Notes: generated by a model from the letters alone, not told the origin. 38,362 bases of DNA from Spirochaetales bacterium (GCA_012838275.1 DUPO01000158.1:1-38362), one strand, 5' to 3'. Numbered from the stretch's first letter, positions 1-10,120 are shown. Made by a program: numbers and translations.

Positions 1-823
1 GTTTCAGGTTCATGTTGGAGGCTGTTACCAGCCTGAACTCTGATACCTTCACTTTGGTGTCCCCGAGCTGCCTGTATCGCCCGCTCTCCAAAAGCCTGAG
101 CATGTTCGCCTGGGAGCTCAGGCTGAGGTTCTCCACCTCATCGAGGAAGAGCGTTGAGCGGTGAGCCTCATGGATCAACCCGGGCAGATCACTCTTGCCG
201 TCTGTGAAGGCTCCTTTAGTATGCCCGTAGAACATGGAGTCCCCGACCGGCCCATGCAGTAAAGAACAGTTGACGCTTACCATGGGCCGGAATGGATTCT
301 TGATCTTATGGATTATTTTTGCTGCAATCTCCTTCCCTGTTCCTGTCTCCCCGTACAAGTGGATAGAGCACTCCCCCTTTGCATAGGTGGCGAGCTGGGA
401 GCGCAGCTCCTGCATCTTGTCGCTACTGCCAATAAAGCTTTCAGTCGTGTAGGTAGCATCTTCGCGCACACTGGGATCATCACTGAAGCGCAAAAAGAAA
501 TTGGTGTAGTTCAGGTTTTCCTTTTGGATGAATTCAACCGGAAAAGAGAGTTCCGGCAGAATGAAGGGGAGGGAGCCCCGATCAAGGAATAGGATCACCT
601 GTATTGGAGCTGATGTCTCCTGAAGCTCCTGAAGGAGCTTCAGTTGAGAACCCGATCCCAATTTTTCATCTGCCAGGATCCATATCTCTTCTTCACTCTT
701 GGCCTCTGCGACTGCGGTTACTAGTTTTTTGACCATACTGAACTCATGCAGGTACTCATAGGAAAAATGGTGTTTGAAACGTTCTTTGAAACGCCAATCG
801 GATGAGACTAGAAAAAGGGACAT
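1..823 (-). CDS. Sigma54-type AAA+ transcriptional regulator, N-terminal part (C-terminus beyond window edge)
   Basis: Open minus-strand frame from ATG at 821-823 (SD AAAGGAGGAG) to the window edge; reads MSLFLVSSDWRFKERF..., Walker A GETGTGKE, GAFTDG, LFLDEVENLS. Absent from the ORF track because no stop lies in the window. Confidence 0.85.
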   Translation of the reverse strand, partial: MSLFLVSSDWRFKERFKHHFSYEYLHEFSMVKKLVTAVAEAKSEEEIWILADEKLGSGSQLKLLQELQETSAPIQVILFLDRGSLPFILPELSFPVEFIQKENLNYTNFFLRFSDDPSVREDATYTTESFIGSSDKMQELRSQLATYAKGECSIHLYGETGTGKEIAAKIIHKIKNPFRPMVSVNCSLLHGPVGDSMFYGHTKGAFTDGKSDLPGLIHEAHRSTLFLDEVENLSLSSQANMLRLLESGRYRQLGDTKVKVSEFRLVTASNMNLK

Positions 824-1030
824 CTGCAAACTCCTCCTTTAGATATCGGGACAAGGGGAAAGTCTCTATATTTTTGATATTCTAGGGTCTCCGATAGCTG
901 GACACTACTCTAACAACAAGAGGTGTACCGGTTAATTTTTGAATTTTTTGCAATAATACTTGAATACAGAGGACGGTTCCTGCTAAAAGCAGGGTATTGC
1001 ATTGCCGTATGAAGCTAGAGAAAATGAAAA

Positions 1031-1066
1031 CCCTCCCGCCCTTTCTTTCGGAGAAGGACGGGAGGG
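1031..1066 (-). terminator. Rho-independent terminator of the S41 protease gene
   Basis: Inverted repeat CCCTCCCG...CGGGAGGG extended to about 13 bp, followed on the minus strand by TTTTCATTTTCT. Confidence 0.8.
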
Positions 1067-1110
1067 CATGTAGCTGGCCTGGATCTTTTCATCCAGGTTC
1101 CGGGTAATGA

Positions 1111-2547
1111 TTATTTGCCTTTGCGTATGAACTCAACTGCTCGCTTGAGCTGTTTGTCGAAGACAAGGTCTCCTACCGGCCTGTCATCGAAGGGAATTCT
1201 TCCGAGATATTCGTTTCTCATCAGAATGTTCAGGATATCCCTGTTTATGCCTAGTTCAGCATACTGCTCTGAGAAGAGGAGTATGTTCTCTGTCGTAGGT
1301 TCAGGATGCTTGTCGGCAAAGGTTGAAAGGGATTTTTCGGTCATCAGCTTCTCGTAGGCGGGAATCTCCTCGTCCTCGAGCTTGATGTCCTCGACCATGA
1401 TATCGGGCTCTATCCCCTTCTTATGGATGTTTTCACCGGTTGGGGTGTAGTAGTGGGCAGTGGTGACCTGGGCATATCCGTCTCCAAACTTGAACACATC
1501 CTGGACAACCCCCTTTCCGAATGTCTTGGTACCTATGAGTGTCGCCCGGTTGTTGTCTTTCAGCGCCGCTGCAAGAATCTCAGATGAGGATGCGGAACCT
1601 CCATTGGTAAGCAGCACGATGGGAAGATCCTTGGGCACTAAGGTTGAGCCTGTGGAAATGTAACGCTGGTCACGGTTCGAGCCCTTCTTGCCTTGGATGG
1701 TGACTAGGGTCTTATTGGCAGGAAGGAAGATGTTCGCAACTTGCATCGCTCCGTCGACAGCACCGCCAGAGTTGTTGCGTTCATCGATGATGAGGCCTTT
1801 GATACCCTGTTTTATCAGATCTTTTACACTTTTCAGCATCTGTTCACCAGTCTGGGGGGTGAATTCGGAAAGCACGATATAGCCGATATCCCCATCTATG
1901 ATGTTGCCTTCAACTGTCGGAGTACTGATTTTTTCCCTGATCAGGCTGAGGTCGAACGAAGTCCCGCCTCTGAATACAGTGATGGTCACTTCGGTTTTCG
2001 GCTCTCCTCTGAGAAGGATGCTCGCTTCGTGACTGCTCAGGTCGTCGACCTTCTCCCCGTTGATATGGCTGATGAGATCGCCTGCCATAAGCCCTGCCCT
2101 CTGGGCTGGGGAGCCTGGGAAGGGTGATATGATGGTAACCATATAGGAGGAGGGGTCGGAGGGGTCCTTGCGCTCTGGAGAAGGTTTGTTGAGGTAGGTG
2201 CCTATGCCTCCATACACCCCAGTCGTCCCTTCCATGTAGTCGGTTGCTTCAGAAGGGGGAACGTAGAAGGAGTAGGGATCCTCAAGCGAGGCAACCAGAG
2301 CGGAGGCAAGGTCATTGAAAACCTTCTCCTTGTCGACTTCCTCGATATAGATGCTATCGACATAGCGATAGAGTCTTCCCAAGGCCTCCATATCTGTGGA
2401 AATCTTGTCCCCTTGTGTGGGTATGCTCAAAGCGTTGTTGCTTGGGGCAGCGAGAATTTCCTCAAAGGAACCCGAAGAAAAAAGAGGAATAATGATAAGC
2501 AATAATATGAGTGTTAGGCTTAGCCTTGTTACATTTTTTCTTTTCAT
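1111..2547 (-). CDS. S41 family C-terminal processing peptidase
   Basis: Hydrophobic N-terminus, PDZ region, GGSASSSEILAAALKDNNRATLIGTKTFGKG Ser/Lys catalytic motifs. Confidence 0.93.
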   Translation of the reverse strand: MKRKNVTRLSLTLILLLIIIPLFSSGSFEEILAAPSNNALSIPTQGDKISTDMEALGRLYRYVDSIYIEEVDKEKVFNDLASALVASLEDPYSFYVPPSEATDYMEGTTGVYGGIGTYLNKPSPERKDPSDPSSYMVTIISPFPGSPAQRAGLMAGDLISHINGEKVDDLSSHEASILLRGEPKTEVTITVFRGGTSFDLSLIREKISTPTVEGNIIDGDIGYIVLSEFTPQTGEQMLKSVKDLIKQGIKGLIIDERNNSGGAVDGAMQVANIFLPANKTLVTIQGKKGSNRDQRYISTGSTLVPKDLPIVLLTNGGSASSSEILAAALKDNNRATLIGTKTFGKGVVQDVFKFGDGYAQVTTAHYYTPTGENIHKKGIEPDIMVEDIKLEDEEIPAYEKLMTEKSLSTFADKHPEPTTENILLFSEQYAELGINRDILNILMRNEYLGRIPFDDRPVGDLVFDKQLKRAVEFIRKGK

Positions 2548-2594
2548 ACTTTGAATATACTTAATAATGTGAAATTAGGCTACTCTTTGGAGTA

Positions 2595-2623
2595 TTGACC
2601 TCAACACTATTGCACATTACACT
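2595..2623 (+). promoter_or_regulatory. Promoter of lgt: TTGACC-N17-TACACT
   Basis: -35 TTGACC 2595-2600, 17 bp spacer, -10 TACACT 2618-2623, six nt before ATG 2630. Confidence 0.6.
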
Positions 2624-2629
2624 TGCTTC

Positions 2630-3577
2630 ATGACTCAATTCCTCCATTTTCCCGGTTGGATTTCTCCTGAAATCATCCCTGGCTTGCCCCTGCGATGGTA
2701 TGGACTGATGTATGTGGTGGCTTTTGCGATTGCATACGGACTGATTCGTCTGCAAGCAAGGAAGGGGGAGGTTTCCCTCGATCCGGACCAGAGCCAGAAC
2801 CTGGTGCTTGCCTGCATCCTGGGCCTTGTGGTGGGAGCCCGTCTCTTCTCCGTGCTCTTTTATGATGGCACCACCTACTATTGGACACATCCATGGATGA
2901 TCTTCTGGCCTTTCCAAGGCGGACAGTTCGTGGGACTGCCTGGCATGAGCTATCATGGAGGCCTTGTCGGTGCGGTCCTGGGCGCCTATTTTTTCAGCAA
3001 GAAAAACAAGATGCATTTCTTTGAACTTGCCGACACTGTTGTCTATGCGGTTCCCCTTGGGTACACCTTCGGCAGGTTAGGCAACTTCATAAATGGCGAA
3101 CTCTTCGGCAGGGTATCAACCAAGCCTTGGGCAATGGTCTTCCCTAACGCCCCCCATTTCTCTACAAACTATGGATGGGTACGATCTGTAGCGGATTCGC
3201 TGGATATTCCTTATGTTGCAGGATCGTTGGTAAATCTTCCCCGTCACCCCTCCCAGCTCTATGAAGCCCTGTTTGAAGGGATAGTCCTCTTTTTGATCAT
3301 GTGGTTCGTCATCCGCCCGAGAAGAGAGAGACAACCCTATGGGTTTGCCCTCTCTGCCTACCTCATGCTTTACGGTTTCATCCGTTTTGTCATTGAATAC
3401 TTTAGGGCTCCTGATGAGAATTTGGGGTATATCCTCGCTTGGGGAAAAGAGAGTGACAACATCTCCCTCTTCCAATCTTTTTTCAATATCTCGATGGGAC
3501 AGCTGTTCTGTCTTGCAATGATGATCGCCGGACTAGCCCTCTACCTGGTGTTACGAAAAACAGACAAGAGGGCATAG
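2630..3577 (+). CDS. lgt: Prolipoprotein diacylglyceryl transferase
   Basis: Multi-TM protein with MSYHGGLVGA and GRLGNFINGELFGR signatures and PRHPSQLYEAL. Confidence 0.95.
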   Translation: MTQFLHFPGWISPEIIPGLPLRWYGLMYVVAFAIAYGLIRLQARKGEVSLDPDQSQNLVLACILGLVVGARLFSVLFYDGTTYYWTHPWMIFWPFQGGQFVGLPGMSYHGGLVGAVLGAYFFSKKNKMHFFELADTVVYAVPLGYTFGRLGNFINGELFGRVSTKPWAMVFPNAPHFSTNYGWVRSVADSLDIPYVAGSLVNLPRHPSQLYEALFEGIVLFLIMWFVIRPRRERQPYGFALSAYLMLYGFIRFVIEYFRAPDENLGYILAWGKESDNISLFQSFFNISMGQLFCLAMMIAGLALYLVLRKTDKRA

Positions 3578-3587
3578 GAGTACGTAG

Positions 3588-5363
3588 ATGTCATCAGTTG
3601 AACAACGAATAGCTGAGTTGCGGACCGTCTTGAAGCGTGAAGGCTTGGACGGTTGGTATATAAATGGTACTGATCCTCATCAGAGCGAATATGTTTCCTC
3701 ACGTTGGAGAAGCAGGGAGTGGATCTCCGGGTTTACCGGAAGTGCGGGAACTGTCCTGATAACCAAGACCGAAGCGCTGCTCTGGGTGGATTCGCGCTAT
3801 TTCATCCAAGGCGCCCAACAGATCGGGGGAACCTCCATCAAGCTGATGAAGCTCGATACTGAAAACGTCAAGGACCCCCAAAGCTGGATGGCGAGTGAAC
3901 TCCCTGAAAAAAGCAGGATAGGAATCGACGGCTCGACACTGACTGTCTCAGAGAAGGCTCATCTGGATGCAGCTTTCAAGCAGAGGGGGATAGAGCTGGT
4001 CGTCTGTCCTGATTACCTTGATGAGATATGGGCTGATCGCCCTCAGATCGCTTCCACGCCAGTCGTCGATCTCCCAAATGAGATAGCGGGATTCAGCAGG
4101 ATCCAGAAGCTTACGATGACCCGTCTGGCTATGGTGGAGAAAGGGTGTAACTACACACTAATCTCATCTCTGGATGATATCGCATGGATAACCAACCTGC
4201 GCTCCTCCGATGTCTCTGTACACTCTCCGGTGTTCCTCTCCTTTATGCTTATAGGCACCGAGAAGGCCTGGCTCTTCACCGATCCCAAGAGATTTACCAA
4301 GAAGATCCGCCTGCAGATGGAAGAGGAGTTTGAGCTGCTCCCTTACGAGGATGCGAAGACAACCGTTGAAGGCGTGCTCACAGAGGGAGACGTCCTCTAT
4401 TATGATCCGAAGAAACTCAATCTTAACCTGTATGAGGCGACACTGAAGGCCAGACATGTTGAGGGAAGGGATTTTACAACTGACCTGAAGGCCAGTAAGA
4501 ATGAGACTGAACTGGAAGGCATGAGGCGCAGCCATCTTCTTGATGGTGTCGCCCTGGTCAACTTCCTTGCCCGTCTCGATACTGAGAACGGAGGATATGA
4601 CGAGATCGAGGTTTCCACCCTTCTGCAAAAGCAGAGGGAGCGAAACAAAGCTTGCTTGGGCGAGGCTTTCTCCCCCATTTCAGGCTGGGCCGAACATGGT
4701 GCGATGTGTCACTACAGCGCAACAGAAGAGAGTAATTCCCGTATTGAAGGGGATGGGCTGCTTGTCCTCGATACCGGGGGCATGTACGAGTTCGGTCTTA
4801 CCGATATAACCCGTACCATCTTGTTTGGTAAGGCTACCGACGAGCAGAAGAGAGATTATACCCTGGTCCTCAAGGGGAATCTGGCCCTTGCATCCGCTCG
4901 GTTTCCTGCAGGGACCTGTGGTTATCAGCTGGATGCCCTTGCAAGGCAGTTCCTCTGGCAGCATGGGATGACCTTTTTCCATGGTACAGGCCATGGCCTG
5001 GGGTTCCGCCTCAATGTGCATGAGGGCCCTGCTGTGATAAACACCCGTGCCGTAGATGTCCCCTTGAAGAAAGGCATGATCCTCAGTGATGAGCCGGGAA
5101 TCTATAAGGAGGGCCGTCATGGCATCCGTATTGAGAACATTGTTGCTGTCCGTGAGGACATTAAGACGGAATTCGGGCAGTTTTTTAGTTTCGAGGTATT
5201 GACCCTCTGTCCGTTTGAACGCAAGTTGATAGACAAGACCCTGCTCACGGAAGCTGAGCTCTCCATGGTGAACAATTACCATCGGTGGGTCTACGAAGAG
5301 CTGAAGGATCTTGTTGATGATGAGGCCAAGGGCTATCTTAAACAGGCTACCCTCCCTTTATAA
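3588..5363 (+). CDS. Xaa-Pro aminopeptidase (M24B, aminopeptidase P family, long form)
   Basis: 591 aa; LVLDTGGMYEFGLTDITRT, GTGHGLGFRLNVHEGP, LSDEPGIYKEGRHGIRIEN metal-ligand motifs. Confidence 0.93.
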   Translation: MSSVEQRIAELRTVLKREGLDGWYINGTDPHQSEYVSSRWRSREWISGFTGSAGTVLITKTEALLWVDSRYFIQGAQQIGGTSIKLMKLDTENVKDPQSWMASELPEKSRIGIDGSTLTVSEKAHLDAAFKQRGIELVVCPDYLDEIWADRPQIASTPVVDLPNEIAGFSRIQKLTMTRLAMVEKGCNYTLISSLDDIAWITNLRSSDVSVHSPVFLSFMLIGTEKAWLFTDPKRFTKKIRLQMEEEFELLPYEDAKTTVEGVLTEGDVLYYDPKKLNLNLYEATLKARHVEGRDFTTDLKASKNETELEGMRRSHLLDGVALVNFLARLDTENGGYDEIEVSTLLQKQRERNKACLGEAFSPISGWAEHGAMCHYSATEESNSRIEGDGLLVLDTGGMYEFGLTDITRTILFGKATDEQKRDYTLVLKGNLALASARFPAGTCGYQLDALARQFLWQHGMTFFHGTGHGLGFRLNVHEGPAVINTRAVDVPLKKGMILSDEPGIYKEGRHGIRIENIVAVREDIKTEFGQFFSFEVLTLCPFERKLIDKTLLTEAELSMVNNYHRWVYEELKDLVDDEAKGYLKQATLPL

Positions 5364-5386
5364 TTGATACGTAAGGAGTTACCAAA

Positions 5387-7033
5387 ATGGTAGATGCATT
5401 GAAGAGGAATTCAAAGATTGAAAGAAAGGGCCCTGTTGTCCTGGTTATTATGGACGGCGTCGGCTTTGGGAAATATAAGGAAGGTGATGGTGTTGCTGCT
5501 GCCATGACCAGGACTCTCGACAGGCTGTACAAGGAAAATCCTTGGACCAAGCTGCAGGCTCACGGCGTAGCTGTCGGCCTGCCATCCGATGAGGATATGG
5601 GAAACAGCGAAGTCGGGCACAATGCGATGGGCTGTGGCCGGGTGTTTGCCCAAGGTGCGAAACTTGTCATCAAGTCCATCGAGTCGAAAGCGATGTTTGA
5701 AGGCGCTACCTGGAAGAAGCTCATAGCCAACTCAAAGGACAAGAAGAGCACTCTGCACTTCATCGGACTGCTCAGCGACGGTAACGTCCATTCCAACGTC
5801 AAGAACCTGAGGGACATGATACTCCAAGCCAAGGAAGAGGGTATTTCCAAGATTCGGATCCACGCCCTCCTCGATGGCCGTGATGTCGGAGAGCTCAGCG
5901 CCCTTGAGTATTTTGATCCGTTTGAGGAGTTTCTCGCCTCCCTCAACGGTGATGGCTTCGATGCAAGGATAGCCAGTGGCGGCGGACGTATGCAGATTAC
6001 TATGGACCGTTATGATGCCAACTGGGATATGGTCAGGAAGGGATGGGAGACCCATGTCCTTGGTGAAGGCCGTCAGTTTGCAACAGCCCATGAGGCTATC
6101 GAGACGCTGCGCCTTGAGACCAAGGCAATCGACCAGGACCTTCCTCCTTTTGTGATTGCGAAAGATGGCAAGCCTGTAGGGACAATTGAGGATGATGACA
6201 GTGTCATTCTCTTCAACTTCCGAGGAGACCGTGCCCTTGAGATCACCAAGGCTTTTGAGGCAGAACACCTTGAGGAGTTTGACCGCAAGAGAAGGCCAAA
6301 GGTCGAGTATGCAGGCATGATGGAGTATGATGGGGACCTGCATCTTCCCAAGCAGTACCTGGTACAGCCTCCCGCCATCGACAGGACCATGGCCGAGTAC
6401 CTCTGTGCCTCCAAGGTAAGGCAGTTCTCCATCAGTGAGACCCAGAAATTTGGCCACGTGACCTACTTCTTCAATGGTAACAAGACCGGAAAATTCGATG
6501 CCAAGCTTGAGGAGTATGTGGAGATTCCTTCCGACATCCTTCCTTTTGAGCAGAGGCCTTGGATGAAGTGTGCCGAGATTACCGACCGGGTTCTCAAGGA
6601 GATTGAGGGCGGCAAGTGGGATTTTATCAAGCTGAACTTTCCCAACGGTGATATGGTCGGACATACTGGAAACTTCCAGGCTGTTGTCTGTTCCATGGAG
6701 GCTATGGACCTCCAGATCGAGAGGCTCCATAAGGCTGTCATGAACTCTGGTGGGGTGATGATCATCACCGCCGACCATGGAAATGCCGATGATATGTACG
6801 AGCATGCAAAGGATGGCCGTGTTAAGTACAAGGAGAATGGAGACCCTCAGGCAAAGACAGCCCACTCTCTCAATCCTGTACCATGTATCATCTGTGACAG
6901 TGCCTACAATGGTGAGTACTCCAAGACCTTGAATACGGGCCTGGGCATCAGCAGCATTGCTGCCACCTGTATCAACTTCCTGGGCTTCGATGCTCCTGAA
7001 GGGTACGATTCGAGTATTATCTCCCTAGCCTAG
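5387..7033 (+). CDS. gpmI: 2,3-bisphosphoglycerate-independent phosphoglycerate mutase
   Basis: VLVIMDGVGFGKYKEGDG, MGNSEVGHNAMGCGR, ITADHGNADDM motifs; SD TAAGGAG. Confidence 0.94.
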   Translation: MVDALKRNSKIERKGPVVLVIMDGVGFGKYKEGDGVAAAMTRTLDRLYKENPWTKLQAHGVAVGLPSDEDMGNSEVGHNAMGCGRVFAQGAKLVIKSIESKAMFEGATWKKLIANSKDKKSTLHFIGLLSDGNVHSNVKNLRDMILQAKEEGISKIRIHALLDGRDVGELSALEYFDPFEEFLASLNGDGFDARIASGGGRMQITMDRYDANWDMVRKGWETHVLGEGRQFATAHEAIETLRLETKAIDQDLPPFVIAKDGKPVGTIEDDDSVILFNFRGDRALEITKAFEAEHLEEFDRKRRPKVEYAGMMEYDGDLHLPKQYLVQPPAIDRTMAEYLCASKVRQFSISETQKFGHVTYFFNGNKTGKFDAKLEEYVEIPSDILPFEQRPWMKCAEITDRVLKEIEGGKWDFIKLNFPNGDMVGHTGNFQAVVCSMEAMDLQIERLHKAVMNSGGVMIITADHGNADDMYEHAKDGRVKYKENGDPQAKTAHSLNPVPCIICDSAYNGEYSKTLNTGLGISSIAATCINFLGFDAPEGYDSSIISLA

Positions 7034-7060
7034 GCAAACGGATACGTTAGTCCAATCGGT

Positions 7061-7094
7061 AGAACAACAGAGCTCAGATGAGCTCTGTTGTTCT
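7061..7094 (+). terminator. Rho-independent terminator after gpmI
   Basis: Perfect 15 bp stem AGAACAACAGAGCTC / GAGCTCTGTTGTTCT with AGAT loop, then GTTTTG. Confidence 0.85.
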
Positions 7095-7273
7095 GTTTTG
7101 TGCCTCACTGCAATGGATTTCTCTAAAACTCCTTACCGCTTCCCCTGGAAGAGCTTTTAGCTGTGAATGGCTCGGTCATGCTCAGTATTTTTTCCACTAA
7201 TGGGTATCATACATGCACTTGCTAGAGTTATGAATCTTGTCTGAGCCAATACATTATGTAATACTCCTATGAT

Positions 7274-10120
7274 ATGAAAGCAACTCCGACAGATACAGAA
7301 AAACCTCCCAGAAAAAAGCGTACGACAACTCCCAAGGGGTCATTCGTAGGTAAAGCCGGCCCTGATACCCCCCAGCAATTCAACTTCAAGCTTTTCAGGG
7401 GAACTGATGGATGGGGTCTTACCCTGTGTGACTCCAAGGGAAAGCCTTGTCAGCCTGACTATCACCGCTACACCTCATCTGTACGTGATGCTCTGCGGGA
7501 ATTCAATCTGCTCCTCCAAAAGGAACAGAAGTACCTTCGTTGGGATATTTCTGATCAGGAGCGTGATGGTTGGACCGTCCATGACCCCTCAAGCAGGCTC
7601 ATGGAACTTGCCCTGCGCTCGCACCTGCTTCTTGATGAGGGTGGTAACCTCCTGCATCCCCAGAACAAAGAATCAAAAGCCATCCTCTCTATTGAGAAAA
7701 TCTCAGACCATGAGGTCTCGGTAGCCCCGATCATCCTCTCCTTTGACCAGATTATTGCAGATAAGGAGAGCCTGCTCCCAAGCAAGCCCTATCCCATCTC
7801 GTCTGAGCTTGTGGCTGTGGCTCAGGACGTCTTTCATGTTTCTGACCTAGGATGCTACTGGACGGAATGGTTTTTACTTACCACACAGGTGCTCGAAAAA
7901 GACCTGCATACCTACCTTGCCCTTGCTCTCTCAAAGTTCCCGACCATCTCCCTTAATTACGAGGGGTATACGGTCCATACCATTGCTCCTAGGACTGCAT
8001 CCTCAAGTCTTCTTTTCAAGGAGATAGATGCCTATGGGTTCTTGCACATCCTCCCTCTTATACATCTTGAATCCTATCCCCCTGGATTCTTTGAGGACCA
8101 GGACATAACCAAGGTCGTCGAGATTGACCCGGATGAAAAAACCTTGTCGATCGGAGAGGTCGTCTATCCGAGGGCTCCTGACAGTGAGTTCAGGGATGTG
8201 CTTTCCCTGATGGGAAAAGAGGTCAAGAAAGCGGTGTTTGAAGAGGAGCTTTACTTTATCCTTGAACCTGACTTTGCCCAACGGTTTCTCTCCCTGCATA
8301 TGCAGGCCCTGCTCTCGCGATTTGTCCTCTTTCAATCTTCGGTCCTCAGCAAGTATAAGGTCAAGTTTGTCAGACCCAAGATGAGGCTTTCCCTGGGAGA
8401 GGGCATCGACTATTTTGAAGGTACGGCTGATATCGACGTGGAAGGACAGACCTTCTCCTTCAATCGCTTCCTCTCAGAATATAAGCAAAGCGGGTATATT
8501 GTCCTCAATGATGGCTCAAAAGCGTATCCGGATATGCGTAGCATCAACCGGTTTGAACGATTGGTCCATCAGAAGTCAAAGTTGGATGAAACCGTGAGGG
8601 TCTCGTTCTTTGATATCCCCACTCTCCAAAAGGATGCCACCCTAACCTTGGCAGGTGATGGTGGGCAAAGGGCAGAGTCGTTTTATAAGGGGTTCAACGA
8701 CATAGGCAAGAGAAAGGGTTCCCATGCGATAGAAAATGGGGAACTGCGTCCGTATCAGGTATATGGGGTGCAATGGATGGAGTACCTGCGCGATCACCAC
8801 ATGGGAGCCTGCCTAGCCGATGAGATGGGTTTGGGAAAGACTGTGGAAGTCATCTCCCTGTTGAGGGGCACCTATGCAAGCGGATGTAAGGAGCCTACGC
8901 TTATCCTGGTTCCCCGAACCTTGATATACAACTGGAAAAATGAACTGGAAAGGTTTGCTCCCGAGTTGAACTGTGTCCTCTATTATGGTGTGGCAAGGGA
9001 GCTCTCCATGATCGAAGATAGCACAGCCAACATAGTGATCAGCAGCTATGCTACGATTCGCAATGATATCAATGACCTCTCCAAGAAGTCATTCAGCTAT
9101 GTGATCCTTGATGAGTCGCAGAACATCAAGAACTTGGAGACCCAGACAACCAATGCAGTCCTTGCCTTGAAAGCCCGGTATCGCCTGGCCCTCAGCGGAA
9201 CCCCGGTGGAAAACAATCTGGGGGACCTGTACAGTCTCTTCCGTTTCCTCAACCCCTCCTTTTTTGGAAGCCAGAGTGAATTCCTCCGTGACTATATGCG
9301 ACCTATCCAGGACAAGCAGGACAAGGATGTACTCAAGGACCTGAAGACCCGCGTCTATCCGTTTATGCTCAGGAGAGTAAAGAAGAACGTCCTTAAGGAC
9401 CTTCCTCCCAAGACCGAGCAGGTTTCCTATGTCGAATTGGACGAGAAGCATCTGGCCATTTACAACCGCAGGCGTGAAGAGCTCAAGGCAAAGGTAACGA
9501 TGGCTGTCGGTCTTGGTGGGGTGGGAAAGAATACGTTCATGATCTTGCAAGCCCTTACGGAGTTGAGACGGCTAGCTTCCGTCCCTGAGGCCGATGGTGA
9601 GTTCAACGGAATTTCAGCAAAACGTAAGTATCTTAAGGAGGTGGTTGCTTCGATCACCTCCGAAGGCCACAAGTGCCTCATCTTCACAAACTTTCTTGCC
9701 ACTGTAGAACTCATTGGTGAGGACCTTGAGGAGCTGGGCATCGGGCATCTGGTCATGACAGGTGCTACAGGGGACAGGCAAAGTCTGGTACAGCGTTTCC
9801 AAAACGATCCTTCCATTGGAGCGTTCGTCATGACGCTGAAAACGGGAGGGGTCGGGCTTAACCTTACAGCAGCAGACTATGTGTTCATCGTGGATCCCTG
9901 GTGGAACCGCGCTGCAGAGAATCAGGCTATCGATAGGACTCACAGGATAGGGCAGGAAAATCCTGTATTCTGTTACCGACTCATAGCCAAGGATACGATA
10001 GAGGAAAAGATATTGGAACTGCAGCAACGAAAAGCAAACCTTGTTGCTTCCTTGCTCACCTCCGATTCGAATGCAGTTAAGGCTTTGTCTGAAAAAGACA
10101 TTGAAATGTTGTTGGGGTAA
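7274..10120 (+). CDS. SNF2/SWI2-family DNA-dependent ATPase/helicase
   Basis: 948 aa; RPYQVYGVQWM, ADEMGLGKTVEVISLL (motif I), VILDESQNIKN (motif II variant), ALSGTPVENNLGDL, QAIDRTHRIGQ (motif VI). Confidence 0.93.
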   Translation: MKATPTDTEKPPRKKRTTTPKGSFVGKAGPDTPQQFNFKLFRGTDGWGLTLCDSKGKPCQPDYHRYTSSVRDALREFNLLLQKEQKYLRWDISDQERDGWTVHDPSSRLMELALRSHLLLDEGGNLLHPQNKESKAILSIEKISDHEVSVAPIILSFDQIIADKESLLPSKPYPISSELVAVAQDVFHVSDLGCYWTEWFLLTTQVLEKDLHTYLALALSKFPTISLNYEGYTVHTIAPRTASSSLLFKEIDAYGFLHILPLIHLESYPPGFFEDQDITKVVEIDPDEKTLSIGEVVYPRAPDSEFRDVLSLMGKEVKKAVFEEELYFILEPDFAQRFLSLHMQALLSRFVLFQSSVLSKYKVKFVRPKMRLSLGEGIDYFEGTADIDVEGQTFSFNRFLSEYKQSGYIVLNDGSKAYPDMRSINRFERLVHQKSKLDETVRVSFFDIPTLQKDATLTLAGDGGQRAESFYKGFNDIGKRKGSHAIENGELRPYQVYGVQWMEYLRDHHMGACLADEMGLGKTVEVISLLRGTYASGCKEPTLILVPRTLIYNWKNELERFAPELNCVLYYGVARELSMIEDSTANIVISSYATIRNDINDLSKKSFSYVILDESQNIKNLETQTTNAVLALKARYRLALSGTPVENNLGDLYSLFRFLNPSFFGSQSEFLRDYMRPIQDKQDKDVLKDLKTRVYPFMLRRVKKNVLKDLPPKTEQVSYVELDEKHLAIYNRRREELKAKVTMAVGLGGVGKNTFMILQALTELRRLASVPEADGEFNGISAKRKYLKEVVASITSEGHKCLIFTNFLATVELIGEDLEELGIGHLVMTGATGDRQSLVQRFQNDPSIGAFVMTLKTGGVGLNLTAADYVFIVDPWWNRAAENQAIDRTHRIGQENPVFCYRLIAKDTIEEKILELQQRKANLVASLLTSDSNAVKALSEKDIEMLLG

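Noticed and set aside
2561-3016. 151-aa minus-strand ORF overlapping lgt
   Set aside because: Lgt has unambiguous family motifs; this ORF is its antisense.
5732-6865. 377-aa minus-strand ORF
   Set aside because: Antisense shadow of gpmI; no SD, no recognisable family.
7095-7273. Possible small RNA or short gene between gpmI and the SNF2 gene
   Set aside because: No convincing promoter-terminator pair or tRNA-like fold seen by eye.
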